Source of the DNA: Cryptomeria japonica
Taxonomy: Eukaryota > Streptophyta > Pinopsida > Cupressales > Cupressaceae
Direction of reading: 5' to 3'
DNA length: 64,000 nt
Assembly (NCBI RefSeq): GCF_030272615.1
Contig: NC_081414.1
Location: 340,734,502-340,798,501 of the forward strand
How positions within the stretch are numbered: position 1 is the first letter of the stretch; the number at the start of each line of letters is the position of its first letter. The translations under genes and the position numbers were made by a program. The notes beneath the pieces were generated by a model that did no database searches, had not been told where the DNA came from, and was given only the letters and a program-made list of their open reading frames with translations. Below, in pieces: positions 22,181 to 34,841 of the stretch.

Positions 22181-24080
22181 GATTGAGCTATCAAAGTTTT
22201 TTGATATATAAGTCCATGTCTAGAATGGTACTCTCAACAGAATGATCTCACACAAGGAGCTCCTGATCATCCTTGATTAAGTCCAAGTCAACTGAATGTG
22301 ATTCTAGTTCAAGTGAGCTAGTTCCTAACATTTGCTTTGCATACGTGCGAACTACATCGACTCCTACATCTTCTTCAAAGCAATTTTCGTCAGCTAATTC
22401 TTCAGAGTGATAGGAATCTCATTCCCATTCATTAGAATCTGTCTCACTTGCAGCTTGCAATCTATAGATTTGTTCATATAGCATTTGATGTGTTTCTTCT
22501 ATTTTTATTTCTATATCTTTTTTTCTTTGATATTCAACTTCTTCTGGATTGAGATTGAGTTTTGTCAGCCTTGCTATTTACTCTCCTTGATTTGTACTAG
22601 CTTCTTTCTTGTTTTGGTTAAGAGTTAATGCAACTTGGGAGGTATCATTGGTTTGTTTCTCTTGTTGATTAGGAGTTTGCTTCTTTTTCCATTTCATTTT
22701 TGTTTGTGCTTGTTGCTTGGTAGTTGTTTCTTCCCTTTCAATTGTAAGTTGTTCTTGTCTGTTTTCATAGTCACTTTGTTGGTGGCTAGAAAATGTGTTT
22801 TCTGGTAGAGTAACTTGTCCATAGCCTAAGCCTAATTTGTCTATAGCCTATTGAGTATGAGGTTGGATAGGTTTTGAGATACCTTCTTGTCATTTTCCTA
22901 TAGGACCTATTCCAGTGTATCCCATTTTTTGAAGAATGTTAAATCCTTTTCCATACTTCTCAGTGGGTATTTTGACTTTGTTGATCTTTTTTTGGACTCC
23001 TTAATCTTTGGATAGCCACTATAGCAAATCCTTGTCTTTTATTTCCTCTGATAAGGTACCGACACTAACAAATTCTCCATCAAATATTGGAAGATGTTTT
23101 TCAATTGGTTGTTGTTTAGAATTTGATGGTTTTCCATAGGATTTAGGAGAAAGTGGTAGTTGCGATATTGAATATTCTTCATTCCCTCGATCTCTTAGCT
23201 GCATTTGTTTTTCCATACTTGACAAAACTGAAGCAAATGATTTTTCTTTGTTTTGTGTGTTTGAAGATGATGCCTCCCTATTATGAGCAACATTGACTTC
23301 TTGAGTTGATTTTTGATTACTGTAGTATTGAAATGGATTTGAATCTACTAAGATCATGATTTCCTATCCATTATAGGGAAATTTTAGGCACTGATGATAT
23401 GTTGATGGAACAACTTGTATGTCATGTATCTAGGGTCTTCCCAGGAGTATGTTGTATGATAAGTCCAAGTCTAGAACTTGACATGTTGTGTCTTTCTGCA
23501 AAGGTCCCACTCTGATGGGTAATATCACATTTCCTTTAATTCCTTTAGAGGAATGATCTTCTCCATCATAGGCTTTGATGGTGATCTTTTTCTAGGGATC
23601 AACTGCATCTTCTGAATAACCTAGAGAATGAACAAGACTCAATGAACAAATGTTTAAGCCAACTCTCCCATTTATTAGGACACGTTTAACTCGCGTCTTA
23701 TGAATGAGAACTTTGATATGCAAGAGAGTGTTATGGGGATGTTGCAAGGACATGTCATCTTCTTCAGTGAATGATAAGTAGTGAGGGGTTGTGAGGTATC
23801 CCACGATGGTTTGGAATTGATCTATATCAAGATCTTTGGATAATGTTGTATCTACTAATGCTCGTTCAAGTATTTCTTTATGTGCGGGTGAAAGCTTTAA
23901 AATTTCTAAGATGGATATTTGTGCGGGCATTTTCTGCAATTGATCTACTAGACTATATTGTTTTGCAGTGGAGGATGTGTTTATTGTAGGACCCGACAAA
24001 ACAACTTTGTCTTTTCTTCTTGTAATAGCATGAGTAGATTCATGATGTTGTTTCTCTTTAACCACGATCACATTTACCAC
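22181..24080 (-). pseudogene. T aspartic protease and linker, active-site Asp changed
   Basis: The protease segment reads IHKTRVKRVLINGRVGLNIC at about 23650-23720, continuing to LDLSYNILLGRP near 23430. Family members have Asp in the position of the Asn in 'LING' (codon at 23670-23672). One G-to-A change would explain it, and it would inactivate the enzyme. A long linker follows (22181-23380), with a readable SNPFQYYSNQKSTQEV piece at 23019-23357 and several stops. Confidence 0.7.
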
Positions 24081-24159
24081 ATTATCATATGCATGAGCAT
24101 AGTTTACCTTTGCTTTACCTTTATCGTGTTGGTTGATGATTCACCCTTCTCATAGTTAG

Positions 24160-25737
24160 GAAGTGGAGTTTTAAGACCATATGAGATTCATTAGTCGTAT
24201 GTCCATCCATAGTTATTACTCCATTATCTATCAAATCTTGGATGACATGTTTCAACTTCTGACAATTATCTGTGTGATGTCCTTTGTTTCAATGGAAAAT
24301 GCAATAATGGTTGTCATTCCACCAAGGGGGTTTTATTTGAGGTTCATAGATTATTTCTTATGGTAAAGTAATCAATTTTTTTGTGAGAAGCATCTTTAAT
24401 GTAGATCCAAGTGGTTCACCAATGTTTGTAAATTTCCTTCGAAAGAAATTGTTGATAGTTGATTTTTGGTGATTGTTGTTTTGCTGAGCTGCTGCTGAGT
24501 GATTGGATAAATTAAAAACCAGTTGTTTTAGTTTTACATTGTTGTTATCCACTATTCCACCATTGACAACATTATGATTTATATTCCAAAACTTTGGCTT
24601 ATCATTGTTGTTGTTGTTATTGTTGTTAGGAGGATGAACTCCTTTGTATATCTTCAATTCACCCTTTTTTATCGTGGCTTCTTCCATTCTGATTCCATTA
24701 CCAATCATCTTTCCAAAACTTTGATGTCCTTGTATTTTTAGATGATAACTCATTTTATCATTTAGGTTGTCAATGAATATGTCTATTTTCTCATTTTCTG
24801 GCATCATATGAGGATATCATGAAGCTAACCATCTCCATCTCTGTAAAAATGTCATGAAAGGTTCTCCACTCTTTTGTTTGATATTACATAGGTCTAGTAT
24901 TGTTACTTCATGTTGTATATTGTAAGAGTATTGTGAAACAAATTTATCCACCAATTTTGAGAATGATCTGATTCCAGGTGGAAGTTTGGAGAACCATTCC
25001 ATAGCTAGTCCACTTAAGCTTTTTGGAAATAATCTCATCAAGTAGGTATCCTCATGTGCGAACTCCATACTCATTGTGAAAAATTCTTAGATATGATCTT
25101 GGGGATCAGTGCTTCCATCATATTTTTCATATCTAGGAGTTTCACAACCAATAGGAAATGGTATCATGTTTAGATTTTTGTCAAATCGATAGGGACAAAT
25201 TTCATAAAGTGAGTATCTTCTAACATTTCCTCTCTACATATCTTTACTTTGTGTTTCCAGTGTTTGTATTTTTTGCATAAGAGTTGTGATAGGATTATCA
25301 ACATGATTCATTCTCATATAACCATGAGTATGTGTTCTAGTACGATCTTGATCTCTTCGTGTATCATCTCTACCCCTTCTTGTGTCCTTGTTAGATTTGA
25401 CATGGTCAAGAATTTCTACGTCATCCTTCTTGGGAAGGGAAGTTTCCTCATTAGTTCTTGTGTTATCAGTAATGAGTGGGTCATCAAATCCGAGACCAAA
25501 AATATCCTCATATTGTTGATTATTAGGGGAAGAGTCACCTCTCTTTTGTGCCAATTTTCTCATGTCAAAATCTTGGAGGAGTGTAGCACTAGATTTTCCT
25601 AACATTAGGAAATATTTTTCTTTTTCACCCTCCAATATTTTCTCCATAAATTTATCGAATTTAGGATATTTTCTGATTTCTCTAAGATGTTGCTTTGTTA
25701 TTTCCTCTTCTTCTTGTATTTCATTTTCATGTTCCAT
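24160..25737 (-). pseudogene. T gag, broken
   Basis: Begins MEHENEIQEEEEITKQ, with an acidic and coiled N-terminus and an Arg/Asp-rich stretch (RRGRDDTRRDQDR). The Ty3 gag core follows: PRYEKYDGSTDPQDHI, MRLFPKSLSGLAMEWFSKLP, FSKLVDKFVSQYS and KQKSGEPFMTFLQRW. An Asn run near 24620 comes from a GTT repeat. The zinc knuckle lies at 24262-24303 as CIFH-stop-NKGHHTDNC, all ligands kept, with a TGA where Trp is usual. Other stops occur at about 25231, 25075 and 24808. Confidence 0.85.
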
Positions 25738-27834
25738 GTTTCTATGATTTTTCAGTTATTTCAAACATTTTGATTTATGTTTATGCGATCCTTCATCTTT
25801 GTGCTCTAGTTAAAACGGGCATACATGTGTGTTGGAAATTGTGCAAGGACTTGATTGTCTGAAAGTTGTTTCAATAAGTGATCAAATGTCAATGTAGATG
25901 TGATAGAATGATAGGATACAAAAAGATAATTCAAGTGTTTAAAAGCTTTCAAGTTTTTCGATCTTCGATTTTGGAGTGCAATGATGATGATTTTGATAAA
26001 ACCAAGTCCAATAGGAACAATATATCCTATGATGTGGGACAAGGTTATCCTAACCAAATGTTGTAGTTTCATGATAGAGGATGATAGATCCTAATGAGAA
26101 ACAATGTTTGAGTGATCAACTTATCAAAAAAGGTGATAATGCACTTTGAGATGTTTAGATCTTGAACTTGTTGAAGATGAATACTTGAAAATCTTGAGGT
26201 GTTTATCTTTAGAATCCAATTTACCAAATGATAACTTGACCGAGCGAACCAAGAAGACAATCTAAACACAAAATGATAGATATTAGGTGTTTATGCTCAC
26301 TGCAAATTGACCAAGCAAATATGACAGATCTGAAAAAGACATGCAAGAAGACAAATCTAGACCAATAGAGATAGAAATTCATACGACAGTTTAGGTAGCT
26401 TCAGATGATAATTTAGACAAGCCCATATGATAACTAGGAATATTGCATGACAAAAGCACAAACTCATATGAGCTTTCTCACAGAACCATATGACAAAAGA
26501 TAACACAAAGATTTCTATTAAGATGACTCTTACGATAATTCTCACTAGACCATACGATAAACTATATTTCTTCTTATGAAAAATGCATAAACTCGTATGA
26601 CTTAGGACAAAACAAAGACAAAAATGTTTGTTTGGATAGATTTTTCATCAATGAAATTTGATGTTTTTCTTCTGTTTTCCTATTTTAGATGTCTGATTTT
26701 CTTTGTTTCAGGGATGAAAGCACAACAAACATGTGATATGATAAGTGATCTCAAGCATAGCATGTTAAATCCTAAGGAAGTTGGCTGAGAGAGAAAACCT
26801 TTGCTTGCAAACTTAGGTACACACCCAATAGCTAATTAGAATACAGCCACTGAGTCTCACAAAATGGATTCTCAATGCCATATTATTCGACTCCAAACTC
26901 TAATGGGGGCACAATATGGCAAGTGTCTTGGGAGAGTTACTATCTCTCTTGCATAAATATTATCCACCTTTTGGAGGTGAATCAGGTAGCTTCTATCTTA
27001 GGGTTTGTAGTAAGGGTCTATGTTTGAAATTACCCCTTGCATTCATGCAAGCACAATTGGGGCCTATAGCCCAACAAGGTACCAAAACAAGAAGTAGTCA
27101 CACAAGCATGATTGAGACCGTGAGGCCCTACTAAATGCACAATATGAGAGATCTCAAAAGAGAAAACTCAAATGATCCCATCCTCCATGACTTTATTCTT
27201 GAGAGGCCTATTGTTTAGAGTGAGTTAGAAAGATTAGGTCTAGTTGTACTCACTTGGGTCATTCTCATAGGGTGATTACTTCTTACCACTGTGACAGGCC
27301 TACTAAAGGTAATCAAATCTCAAACATAGAAGTGCTTCAATAGTTGAGATTTCTGATTGTCCAAACGAACAAGATCATACTCTCCTACCTTTTAGACAAC
27401 TTCTCAAGCATAGAAAAAAAGATGTTCATTTACCATTAGCAAAATAAGTGTGCCTAGAAAACTTAAAGAAGACACAAAGTTTGGTTGAGTCATCCTAGGC
27501 AGCCTACAAAACAGATACGTTAGTAGTCATGTTGTTTTGATGAAATGAAACTTTGACAAGCGCAATCTTCGACTATCCTATTGAAAAACTCACAAACAGA
27601 CCAAGGTTAGCATTAGTAATAACCAAATTGAAGCATGAAAACCCTAAAATGCAATCTATTTTGAAAACATGTAAGCAAGAATTTATATGACAATTCTCAC
27701 CTGCTCGTACAAGGGCACAAAGGAGCTCGTACAAGACAAAAAGGGAACTCGTCTGAAATTCTGAATTAGACCTAGCTAGAAACCTGTGAGATTGAAAATT
27801 TGATGATGATAAGAGGCCAAAAATGAGATTTCCG
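25738..27834 (-). mobile_element. T 5' leader
   Basis: Non-coding. The region 26755-27480 is closely similar to the E1 leader (9060-9780), the strongest nucleotide match between the two elements outside the LTRs. It contains the conserved block at 27248-27309. The opposite-strand frames at 25878-26066 and 26916-27134 have no family features. Confidence 0.8.
27248..27309 (-). other. Conserved leader block, copy in T
   Basis: Minus strand: CCTTTAGTAGGCCTGTCAC, spacer, then ATGAGAATGACCCAAGTGAG. It is more diverged than the E1 and P copies in the GGTGAGAG half. Confidence 0.55.
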
Positions 27835-27852
27835 GCCCCATGGTGGGTGCCA
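27835..27852 (-). other. T primer-binding site
   Basis: The plus strand reads GCCCCATGGTGGGTGCCA, eight bases from the LTR end TGCGTGTAAATTAGGG. It is tRNA-Lys-like, the same primer class as E1 and O, but without the extended match seen in E1. Confidence 0.8.
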
Positions 27853-27860
27853 AAATATCG

Positions 27861-28582
27861 TGCGTGTAAATTAGGGTACCTACAGCTGCAACACAAACAC
27901 TCAATATCTCATTACAAGCATGGTTATCAAATTGAAATCAAATGAAAGATGAACCATGAAAAAGTGACCTATCGCCTCCTAAGAGACTCGAGTATGGATT
28001 TTCTCTCAGATTTGGATAAGCAATCCTTGTGACTTGACTACACCTAGATGAAGGATTTGAAATGATGATGATATGGAAACTAGATGAGATTGATTATGAT
28101 AGATTGTTCTAAGAGTCTAATTAAGCTAATGATATGCATGATTAAGCTATGATGAAGATGCAATTAAGCTAGAAAATGATTGATTAAGCTACATGATTCA
28201 ACAATTATGCTAAAAAATGATCAAATTAAGCTAGATCTAAGATGCAATCGCCTATAATAACAATGATCAAATGATATTATAGAATGGATATTCCTATAGT
28301 AACAATGCCTAAATTGATATGAAATGGGATCGTTTGTGTTCCAAAATAGGGGATATTTATAGAATTTCCAAGGCCAGGGGTGAGGTGGTAGGAATCAATG
28401 GTCAAGATTGAGTCTGAAGATATAAAGGGTGAAATTGGAGAAGGTTGGAGAAGAAGTTGGAGGGAGGGACACTTGTCATCTCTGTGGTGACAAGTGTCAA
28501 GGAGCCTTGCTCATGAGAGGGAAAGTGTCCAAGGGAGGAGACATGTGGCATAAGTACCATGTGTCTCAAGGGGAGAATATCA
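27861..28582 (-). repeat. T 5' LTR, inner part (R-U5 and part of U3)
   Basis: It runs from the primer-site side to the C insertion. The TATCA just before 28583 is repeated at 40551-40555, after which the LTR continues to 40975, about 1.14 kb in all. U5 shares features with the E1 LTR (TTACAAGCATGGTTA, GATTAAGCTA repeats, CTCTCAGAT). The TATA box is at 28354-28361 (TATAAATA, minus strand). Confidence 0.85.
28354..28361 (-). promoter_or_regulatory. TATA box in T 5' LTR
   Basis: TATAAATA on the minus strand, about 500 bases from the primer site. C now separates it from the outer U3. Confidence 0.55.
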
Positions 28583-29658
28583 TGTTGGCTTGATGATGAT
28601 TATCATGTATTCATCACTTGTTGTCATTGATGAAACACTCTCACACACACATATGATTACATTGACTGCCGGTGTAACTTCATTGATTTACACTATTAGC
28701 CGGTATGTTTAAGGTCTATCTCTAACCGGTACTCTATGTCAACTGGTATGTGCCTAAGAGATAACCTATGGTTACATTAAGTCAACATCAAAATGAGGAT
28801 AAAGTTGAAAATGAAGATCAAGTGGAAGATTCTAGGACAATGATTCACATATTGTGTTCTAACCAGTATTGACTATTTTAACCGGTATCCATTTTTGTGA
28901 TGAGTTACCAGCACCATTTGTTTGGTAGTCATTTTTATGATGAGTTATGTTTAAATGTCTAGATACCCTGCACCTAGGAAATTGTGTTCCTATGGCTGAC
29001 ATAAGATTTGTATGTCTATTTAAAGATGTCTTAGTGAATCATTTAAAAAGAGAGAACTGATATAGACGAGGTGATTTATGCAAATATTGATATGCATAAA
29101 TAGTGAAATCTTTTGCTGAAGAGCGATAAGTGTTTAGATGGAGAGTAGTGTTGAATGTACTTAGAATGATCTGATCAAGAAAGTCTTGTGCTACTCAGAA
29201 TAGATCAAATCTTTCTTGTTGTTTTCTAATCATTACAACATAATCAAATTCCCTAACTGGGTAAGCTCTAACAAGATGATCCATTAGTTTGGATTCTAAA
29301 ATCCTTTAGCAAGGTTACTCTTAACAGGGTATAAGCTTCTAATCAAGCTTGGGATCTCTAACAAGATTTGCTCCTAGTAGAGTACTTTGTAAGAGCTTAA
29401 CCGGTCAGTTTTTTATTACTGTAGATAGTTAACTTGTGAGTTCCATCTCACTATGGTTTTTACCTATTTGGGTTTTCCACATATAAACACTTGTGTTATG
29501 GTGGATGTTCTACTTTATGTGGATGTTGTTATTTCATTTTGGATAGCATGTATTTTGTTCAAATTATTAGTTAAGTTCATCTACCGGTTAGTGTTTAAAG
29601 TTGTGCTTGTTTTGGTGTCACTGATTCACCCCCCTCTCAGTGATTTTCAAGACCATCA
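28583..29658 (+). repeat. C 5' LTR
   Basis: 1,076 bp from TGTTGGCTTGATG to ...AAGACCATCA. U3 carries about seven copies or near-copies of AACCGGTA between 28669 and 28920. A TATTTAAA at 29017-29024 may be the TATA box. U5 has several TCTAACAAG-type phrases. Confidence 0.9.
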
Positions 29659-29660
29659 AT

Positions 29661-29673
29661 TGGTATCAGAGCC
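29661..29673 (+). other. C primer-binding site, initiator tRNA-Met
   Basis: TGGTATCAGAGCC, two bases after the LTR end. This is the usual Copia primer site in plants. Confidence 0.92.
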
Positions 29674-29720
29674 TAACTTCTTTGAAGCCTAACCGCTAAG
29701 AAGAAAATATTGAAACTACC

Positions 29721-30973
29721 ATGGGGGACAATAGCTACTTTGATATGGTTAGAGAGCTAGAAGCTAGAATAAATGAGAGTGAATCCCTTAGGGGCAAACT
29801 AAAAGTCTCTCAAGCGAAAAAGAGAGAGTTATCTAAAAAACTACTAGAAATATCTGATAATAGTTCTTCAAATGAAGCCAATATTGAAGCTTTAGCTGAT
29901 GAAGTTGAAAAGGTGAATGGTGAAAAACTAAATCTAAGAAGATAACTAGAAGGTCTCACTATCCGCATGAGTTGGGAACTGGAAGCTACAAGAGCTGATG
30001 AAAATCTTATCAAGGTAAGAGATTAGGAGATCATAAAGATCAAACAGGAAAAAGATAATATACATGAGGACCTGATTGGTGAAACAAAAGAAAAGGAAAA
30101 CCTAAAGCTAGGTTGGCATCATCTCTGTAAGAGAAGTTGTCTAAGCATAATAGAGATCTTGTCAAAAAGCTTACTGAAGCCAATGAGAAATTGGAGAAGT
30201 TTGTCAAAATTTCTACCATGTTGGAAGAACAAATTCAATCACAGAGAATGAAGGGTGATATCTCTGGACTTGGTTTTCATAAAATTGAAAAAGGTGAATC
30301 CTCCAATACAAAGAATAAAATTTCTTCTAAAGTCAATAAGACTACCGGTAAGAAGGTTTTCAAACTTGTTTGCTTTGTTTGTCACAAGCCTGGTCATACG
30401 ACAAACAGAAATGCAAGTTACAATACTAATGCTAGGTATGTGTCTAGAAAGTTTGAAGGTCATTGCTACACATGTGGAATGTATGGGCATAAACATATTG
30501 AGTACAGATATGGATCAAATAATCCTGTACCACACATGCATCCTAGACCAAATGGTGACCGGATAAGGAATTTTGATAACTGGGTAAACCAGAACTGGCA
30601 AAGATCCTATGGCAACCGGTTTAGTCCATTTGAAATGGAAAAGGCAACAAATGTTGTTTGCACCTTTTGTAATAACTTTGGTCATGTGGCTATGAACTAC
30701 AGAAAAAGAATAGGAAGAGGAAATGTAGGACCCTCGAGATCATTTGGTATGCTCTATTACCACTACAGCAAACTAGGGCACTTGGCAAAGTTTTGTAGAT
30801 CAAGGAATAGTAAACTAGTCAACTCTTTCAAGAATCAGAAAGGCAAGCAAAAAATTGATGTTGAGGAAACTAGAGAAGATATGAACCAGACTTGGAAGAA
30901 GAAAAGTGAAGAATTGCCTGTAAAGGAAACCATTCCTTCACCCAGTGAAGAGAATCTAGCACTGGTGACTTAA
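29721..30973 (+). pseudogene. C gag, C-terminal half only, with damaged zinc knuckles
   Basis: It starts MGDNSYFDMVRELEARINES and is a long coiled coil to about residue 150, with stops at 29943 and 30027 and a frameshift near 30125. The Copia gag 'GLGF' motif and four zinc knuckles follow. The knuckles read CFVCHKPGHTTNRN, CYTCGMYGHKHIEYRY, CTFCNNFGHVAMNY and YYHYSKLGHLAKFC. Family knuckles are C-x2-C-x4-H-x4-C, so each copy has lost at least one Cys, mostly as Cys-to-Tyr. The N-terminal Copia gag domain is absent: the ORF begins about 50 bases after the primer site. The frame ends at 30973. Confidence 0.8.
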
Positions 30974-31427
30974 GCTTGTCTAACACAGCTAAGGGGAGTG
31001 TAACGGTAAAACATTTCTAGACCCCTTTGTAAAATGAGTGGGAAAGACATTTTTTAATTTTTAAGTTTGGTGACTTTTTGCTGACATGTTATCAATTGGT
31101 ATTTCACTTAAGAAGTAAATAAAAATTAGGTTTTGTAACCTAAAAGTGTGAGCATTTATTATGGTCGGTAAAGTGGATAAAAACAAGTTTTACTATATCT
31201 TTTTTACCCTAACTCTTTTGAAAAAGAAATTTGAAGTGATTGTAGAGTAGAACAAGATTGTCTTGGTGTAAATTGGTGAATTGCTTTGTGATTAGGGAAA
31301 TCAAGCCGAATCAAAAGTTGCAGAGAGGCGAATGGGTGTGTATTTGAACATTTCAATCGAAAAATGGAGCGACGTGCAAGATACAAGGTATTTCTTTGTA
31401 TATCGCTTCGAAATATATTAATCTAGA
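30974..31427 (+). other. Spacer between the two C ORFs
   Basis: No ORF in the plus direction. A CTAAGGGGAGTG stretch at about 30989 looks like a decayed polypurine tract. Protease and integrase, which normally follow gag here, are missing altogether. Confidence 0.5.
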
Positions 31428-34400
31428 ATGGTATCTACTTCTAAATCTGTAGAGAGGTTGATGATCACTGCTGAGCCTGAGGAAGCTCTAAAGGAAAATG
31501 AAATTATGTCTTATAATGTATTATCGCAAGTCCCGAGTGGTGTTGTGGTCAAAGGTGACTTGTCTAGCTATATAGATCACAAAATAGAAGATTTAGGAAC
31601 TCTACACATCTATACTCAGCTGAAATCACTTTGTGATAAGAATGGAAAAATTGAAGCAAAATATGCTAGGGTTTTTGAAAAATGGTTTCATAATGCCACA
31701 TATTTTCTTGAAGCCTTTGAGGATGAACACATAAGAATCATCTTGAGTCGAGTCCATGGATAGAATATGTATTTGGAAAGAACCCATATGATAACTAAGG
31801 AGGCCATTAGGGTTGTAACGGGTTATTGCTCAATCGGTGAAATTCTTGTGCTAAGAAGAATTTCAAAGGACACTGTCTTAAAGCTAACTGGTTCTATGTC
31901 TGATAAGCGTGCTTTCTCTATCAACACTATTAGAGACCTTGCAGTGAAACTTGTAGCAATGGTGATAGGCTATTGGGTTTTCTACTCTAGTAGACTTAAC
32001 AGTGTTCCATGTGTAGCAATTCACACAACACATAGAATGATTGTTGATAATACAGACTATGCTATTTGTGAAGCTATCAGAGACCAATTATTTCAAAATT
32101 TGAAATCTATTAGGAAGGATAATTCACAAAAGTTCAAATATGGTCAGCTGTTAGCTAGGTTATTTTTCAACTTTCAGAACTTCCTACCAAGTATTGGTGA
32201 TATTGAATGATCCAAGGAACAACTGGTCAATGCACAGATCAAGAACAACATTAAGGCTATGAAGAATACCTTTTCAGCTACCACAAACAAGTATTTTAAT
32301 GAATTCCAAAAAAAGATGAGCATGAGAGTGTAGTTACCTGAAGATGTGGTTAAACACTTTGCAAAAGACACAATCTTCATGGTTACCACTGACTTTTGCT
32401 TGATGCAAGCAATTGAACCTAGAGAAGAAGAAATGGAAGATATGAGCTACGAGGTAAATCATGATTTACTGGTCGGCTATGCTAATACCTTGTTAGCATC
32501 GCCCAAAGATAAAAAGAAGGCAAAATTGGACATCTTGGCAGTCCAAGTTGCACCAACTAAAACTGGTACTGCACCTGTAGCTAAAGTGAAAGGAAAGAAA
32601 AAGAAATGTGATAAAAAATCTCTCATGAAAAAGACCACAAGGGTGAATTGAAGTGTCCTAACCAAGAAGGAACCAACACCTAAAGTATATGAAAAGAAGG
32701 AGAGCACACCAAATAAGAGAAATAGGAAACTGATTTTGCAACCAGAGTTTGAGGGTACAGATTTTGAAGAAGAACCAAAGAAGGAAAAAGAAACTGACAT
32801 AACACCTAAGAAGGTAAAGGTAGTGCCAAAGGAAACTACACCTATAGATATTGCTACCTACAAACCTGACACAATCTTTGAGAGAACAATGAAGTCATTG
32901 GGAAGAAATAGGTTTGACAATGTCAAAGAACATTATGATTCTTTTACTGAAGATGAGCAGAAGAAAGTAATCCAATAGGGAATAACTTATTTGGGTCATT
33001 ACAATAGATTTCTGCATGATTTGGAGAAATATATTTCAATCTCTTTGTATAATAATTTGTTAGGTAAATGGGAAGAAGCCATTCAATTAGAAAAAAAGAT
33101 TATTGATGAAATATTTGTATAATATTTTCCCAATCTATCGTCAAATGGAATTAGTGTTTTAATTGAGGAATACAAAGCATATTTTGATTTTAAAGTAAGA
33201 AGACTGAAGCTTCTTAATGCAAAAAGGTCAGTTGTTGAGTCTAAGGCACATCAGCTAGCTTGTATAATCAAAAAGAGGGAAGAAGTCATCCACTCTAGCA
33301 ATAAGGATAATACTACAGACGATGTTCCTCAACTAGAAATGGATGAAGAGGAAATTGTTCAAGCTGATGGAGTCTATCCAACCAAGAAGAAGGATGATTC
33401 CATTATTCTTGTTGATGAAGATATTCAGGACATAGTAGACCTATCGAAAGACATCACTGCACTAGATATGGATCCTCCTATAATCACAGAAGTATAGGTT
33501 ACATCATTTGATCAACTAGGTAATCAACTAAAAGTGGTCAGTGAACCGGCAACTAAACAACTAGAGAAACCTAAATCTCCATCGGTCATTGAGACTACTC
33601 AAAAGGAGTCTAGTGAGGAAGCTATTACTCAACAAACTGAAGATACAATAGATAAAAACACAGAAAGAGCCATCATTAAGAGTATACCTCCTAAACCGAC
33701 AAAGAAATAACTACTTGATGATGATGATGAAGATTCTTTAAGTATCTCAAGACCTATTGACATAAACACCTTGAGTGGATCATAAATGATGAAGATTGCT
33801 AATGTTATGCAATCTCAAGCACACAAGAAGTGACTCAAAGAGAAGAGGATTGAAGCAGAGACAATCTAGAATGCAGTAGAAAGTTTGTCTGGTTTACTAC
33901 CGAAAACATTTTTCGCACATCTTCCCACTCCTATCAGAAAACTTGGTCAATTAGTTGTAGATGCATCTGATCAAATCAAATCCTTGAAGATGCTACTCAA
34001 ATATCTACTGAGAAGAGCCACAAGAAGGCATATGGAGATAAACTAGCTAAGCACATTGAAAATAGAAAAATGACGTTATCTCATAATGGAAGTCTATTAA
34101 AGAAAGCTATTGAATCTGGAGGGAAGTATCTTGCCTCTACCTCTAATATTACTTTCATTTATTTTGATATTTCTAAGAATCAAGTTGAAACTAAGCAAGA
34201 AATAGAAAGGTTATGGAAGGCATATGTCCCACTCTAGGACTCCATTCATGCCTTTAACAAGTCTATAGATGATTTGCATGATAGACTGAACATGAATGAT
34301 AATGAGAGAGCTAAGAGATTCTGATCTCTAAGAGAGCTCAAGAGTCAGCTCACCTCACAGGTTGACATTCTTCAAAGAGCCTAATCCAGTGCAAAAGGTA

Positions 34401-34568
34401 TTCTTGCTACTCCCAAAACCCGAATGCTCGACTCAATGGAAGAATTATATTCCTAGTTGTTGTCTACCTCTGAGTATATGGATAACATATTGGAATCATG
34501 GGAGAATGCTCTATCCTAGATGAAGCATAATTTCAATAACTTTTTCATGAGAATAGCCAATGCATGAA
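31428..34568 (+). pseudogene. C second ORF, unknown long protein, broken
   Basis: About 1,045 codons read nearly in one frame, MVSTSKSVERLM ... FNNFFMRIANA, with about twenty in-frame stops and small shifts. The first 300 residues look globular and helical (VFEKWFHNATYFLEAFEDEH, MITKEAIRVVTGYCSIGE, RDLAVKLVAMVIGYWVFYSS). The middle is Lys/Glu-rich with repeated TPKK-like phrases (32500-32980). Acidic linkers and a helical end follow. There are no pol motifs. The order of the first domain resembles 'plant mobile domain' or 'putative plant transposon protein' families and is loosely like modA (50372-52081); that link is tentative. It lies where pol should be. Confidence 0.6.
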
Positions 34569-34841
34569 CTTGTTTAAAATTGTAATATATGATGAACACT
34601 TTGATACAGATTTTCTATATATATGTATATATTTTACTTTATCATTTTGGCATTATTGTCAAAGGGGGAGTAATAATATATGTGTGTTTTTGAAAATTTT
34701 GTATTTATGCATGCATTAAGGGGGAGTATTGCATTAAAGGGGAATATGAGTACATATGTACATATGTTGTGTTTGCACACTTAGCAGTATTGTATTACTC
34801 ATTTTTTTCTAAGTGTTGCCATCAATGCCAAAGGGGGAGAT
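34569..34841 (+). other. C 3' untranslated region with repeated polypurine tracts
   Basis: Four purine runs of the AAAGGGGGAG kind lie within 190 bases (near 34660, 34719, 34736 and 34829-34840). The last one abuts the 3' LTR and is the likely primer. The first and last are each preceded by similar sequence (GGCATTATTGTC and GCCATCAATGCC), pointing to a local duplication. Confidence 0.75.

Noticed and set aside
24600-24640. Asn run in T gag as a functional prion-like tract
   Set aside because: It is a short GTT microsatellite in the opposite strand and likely a late expansion.
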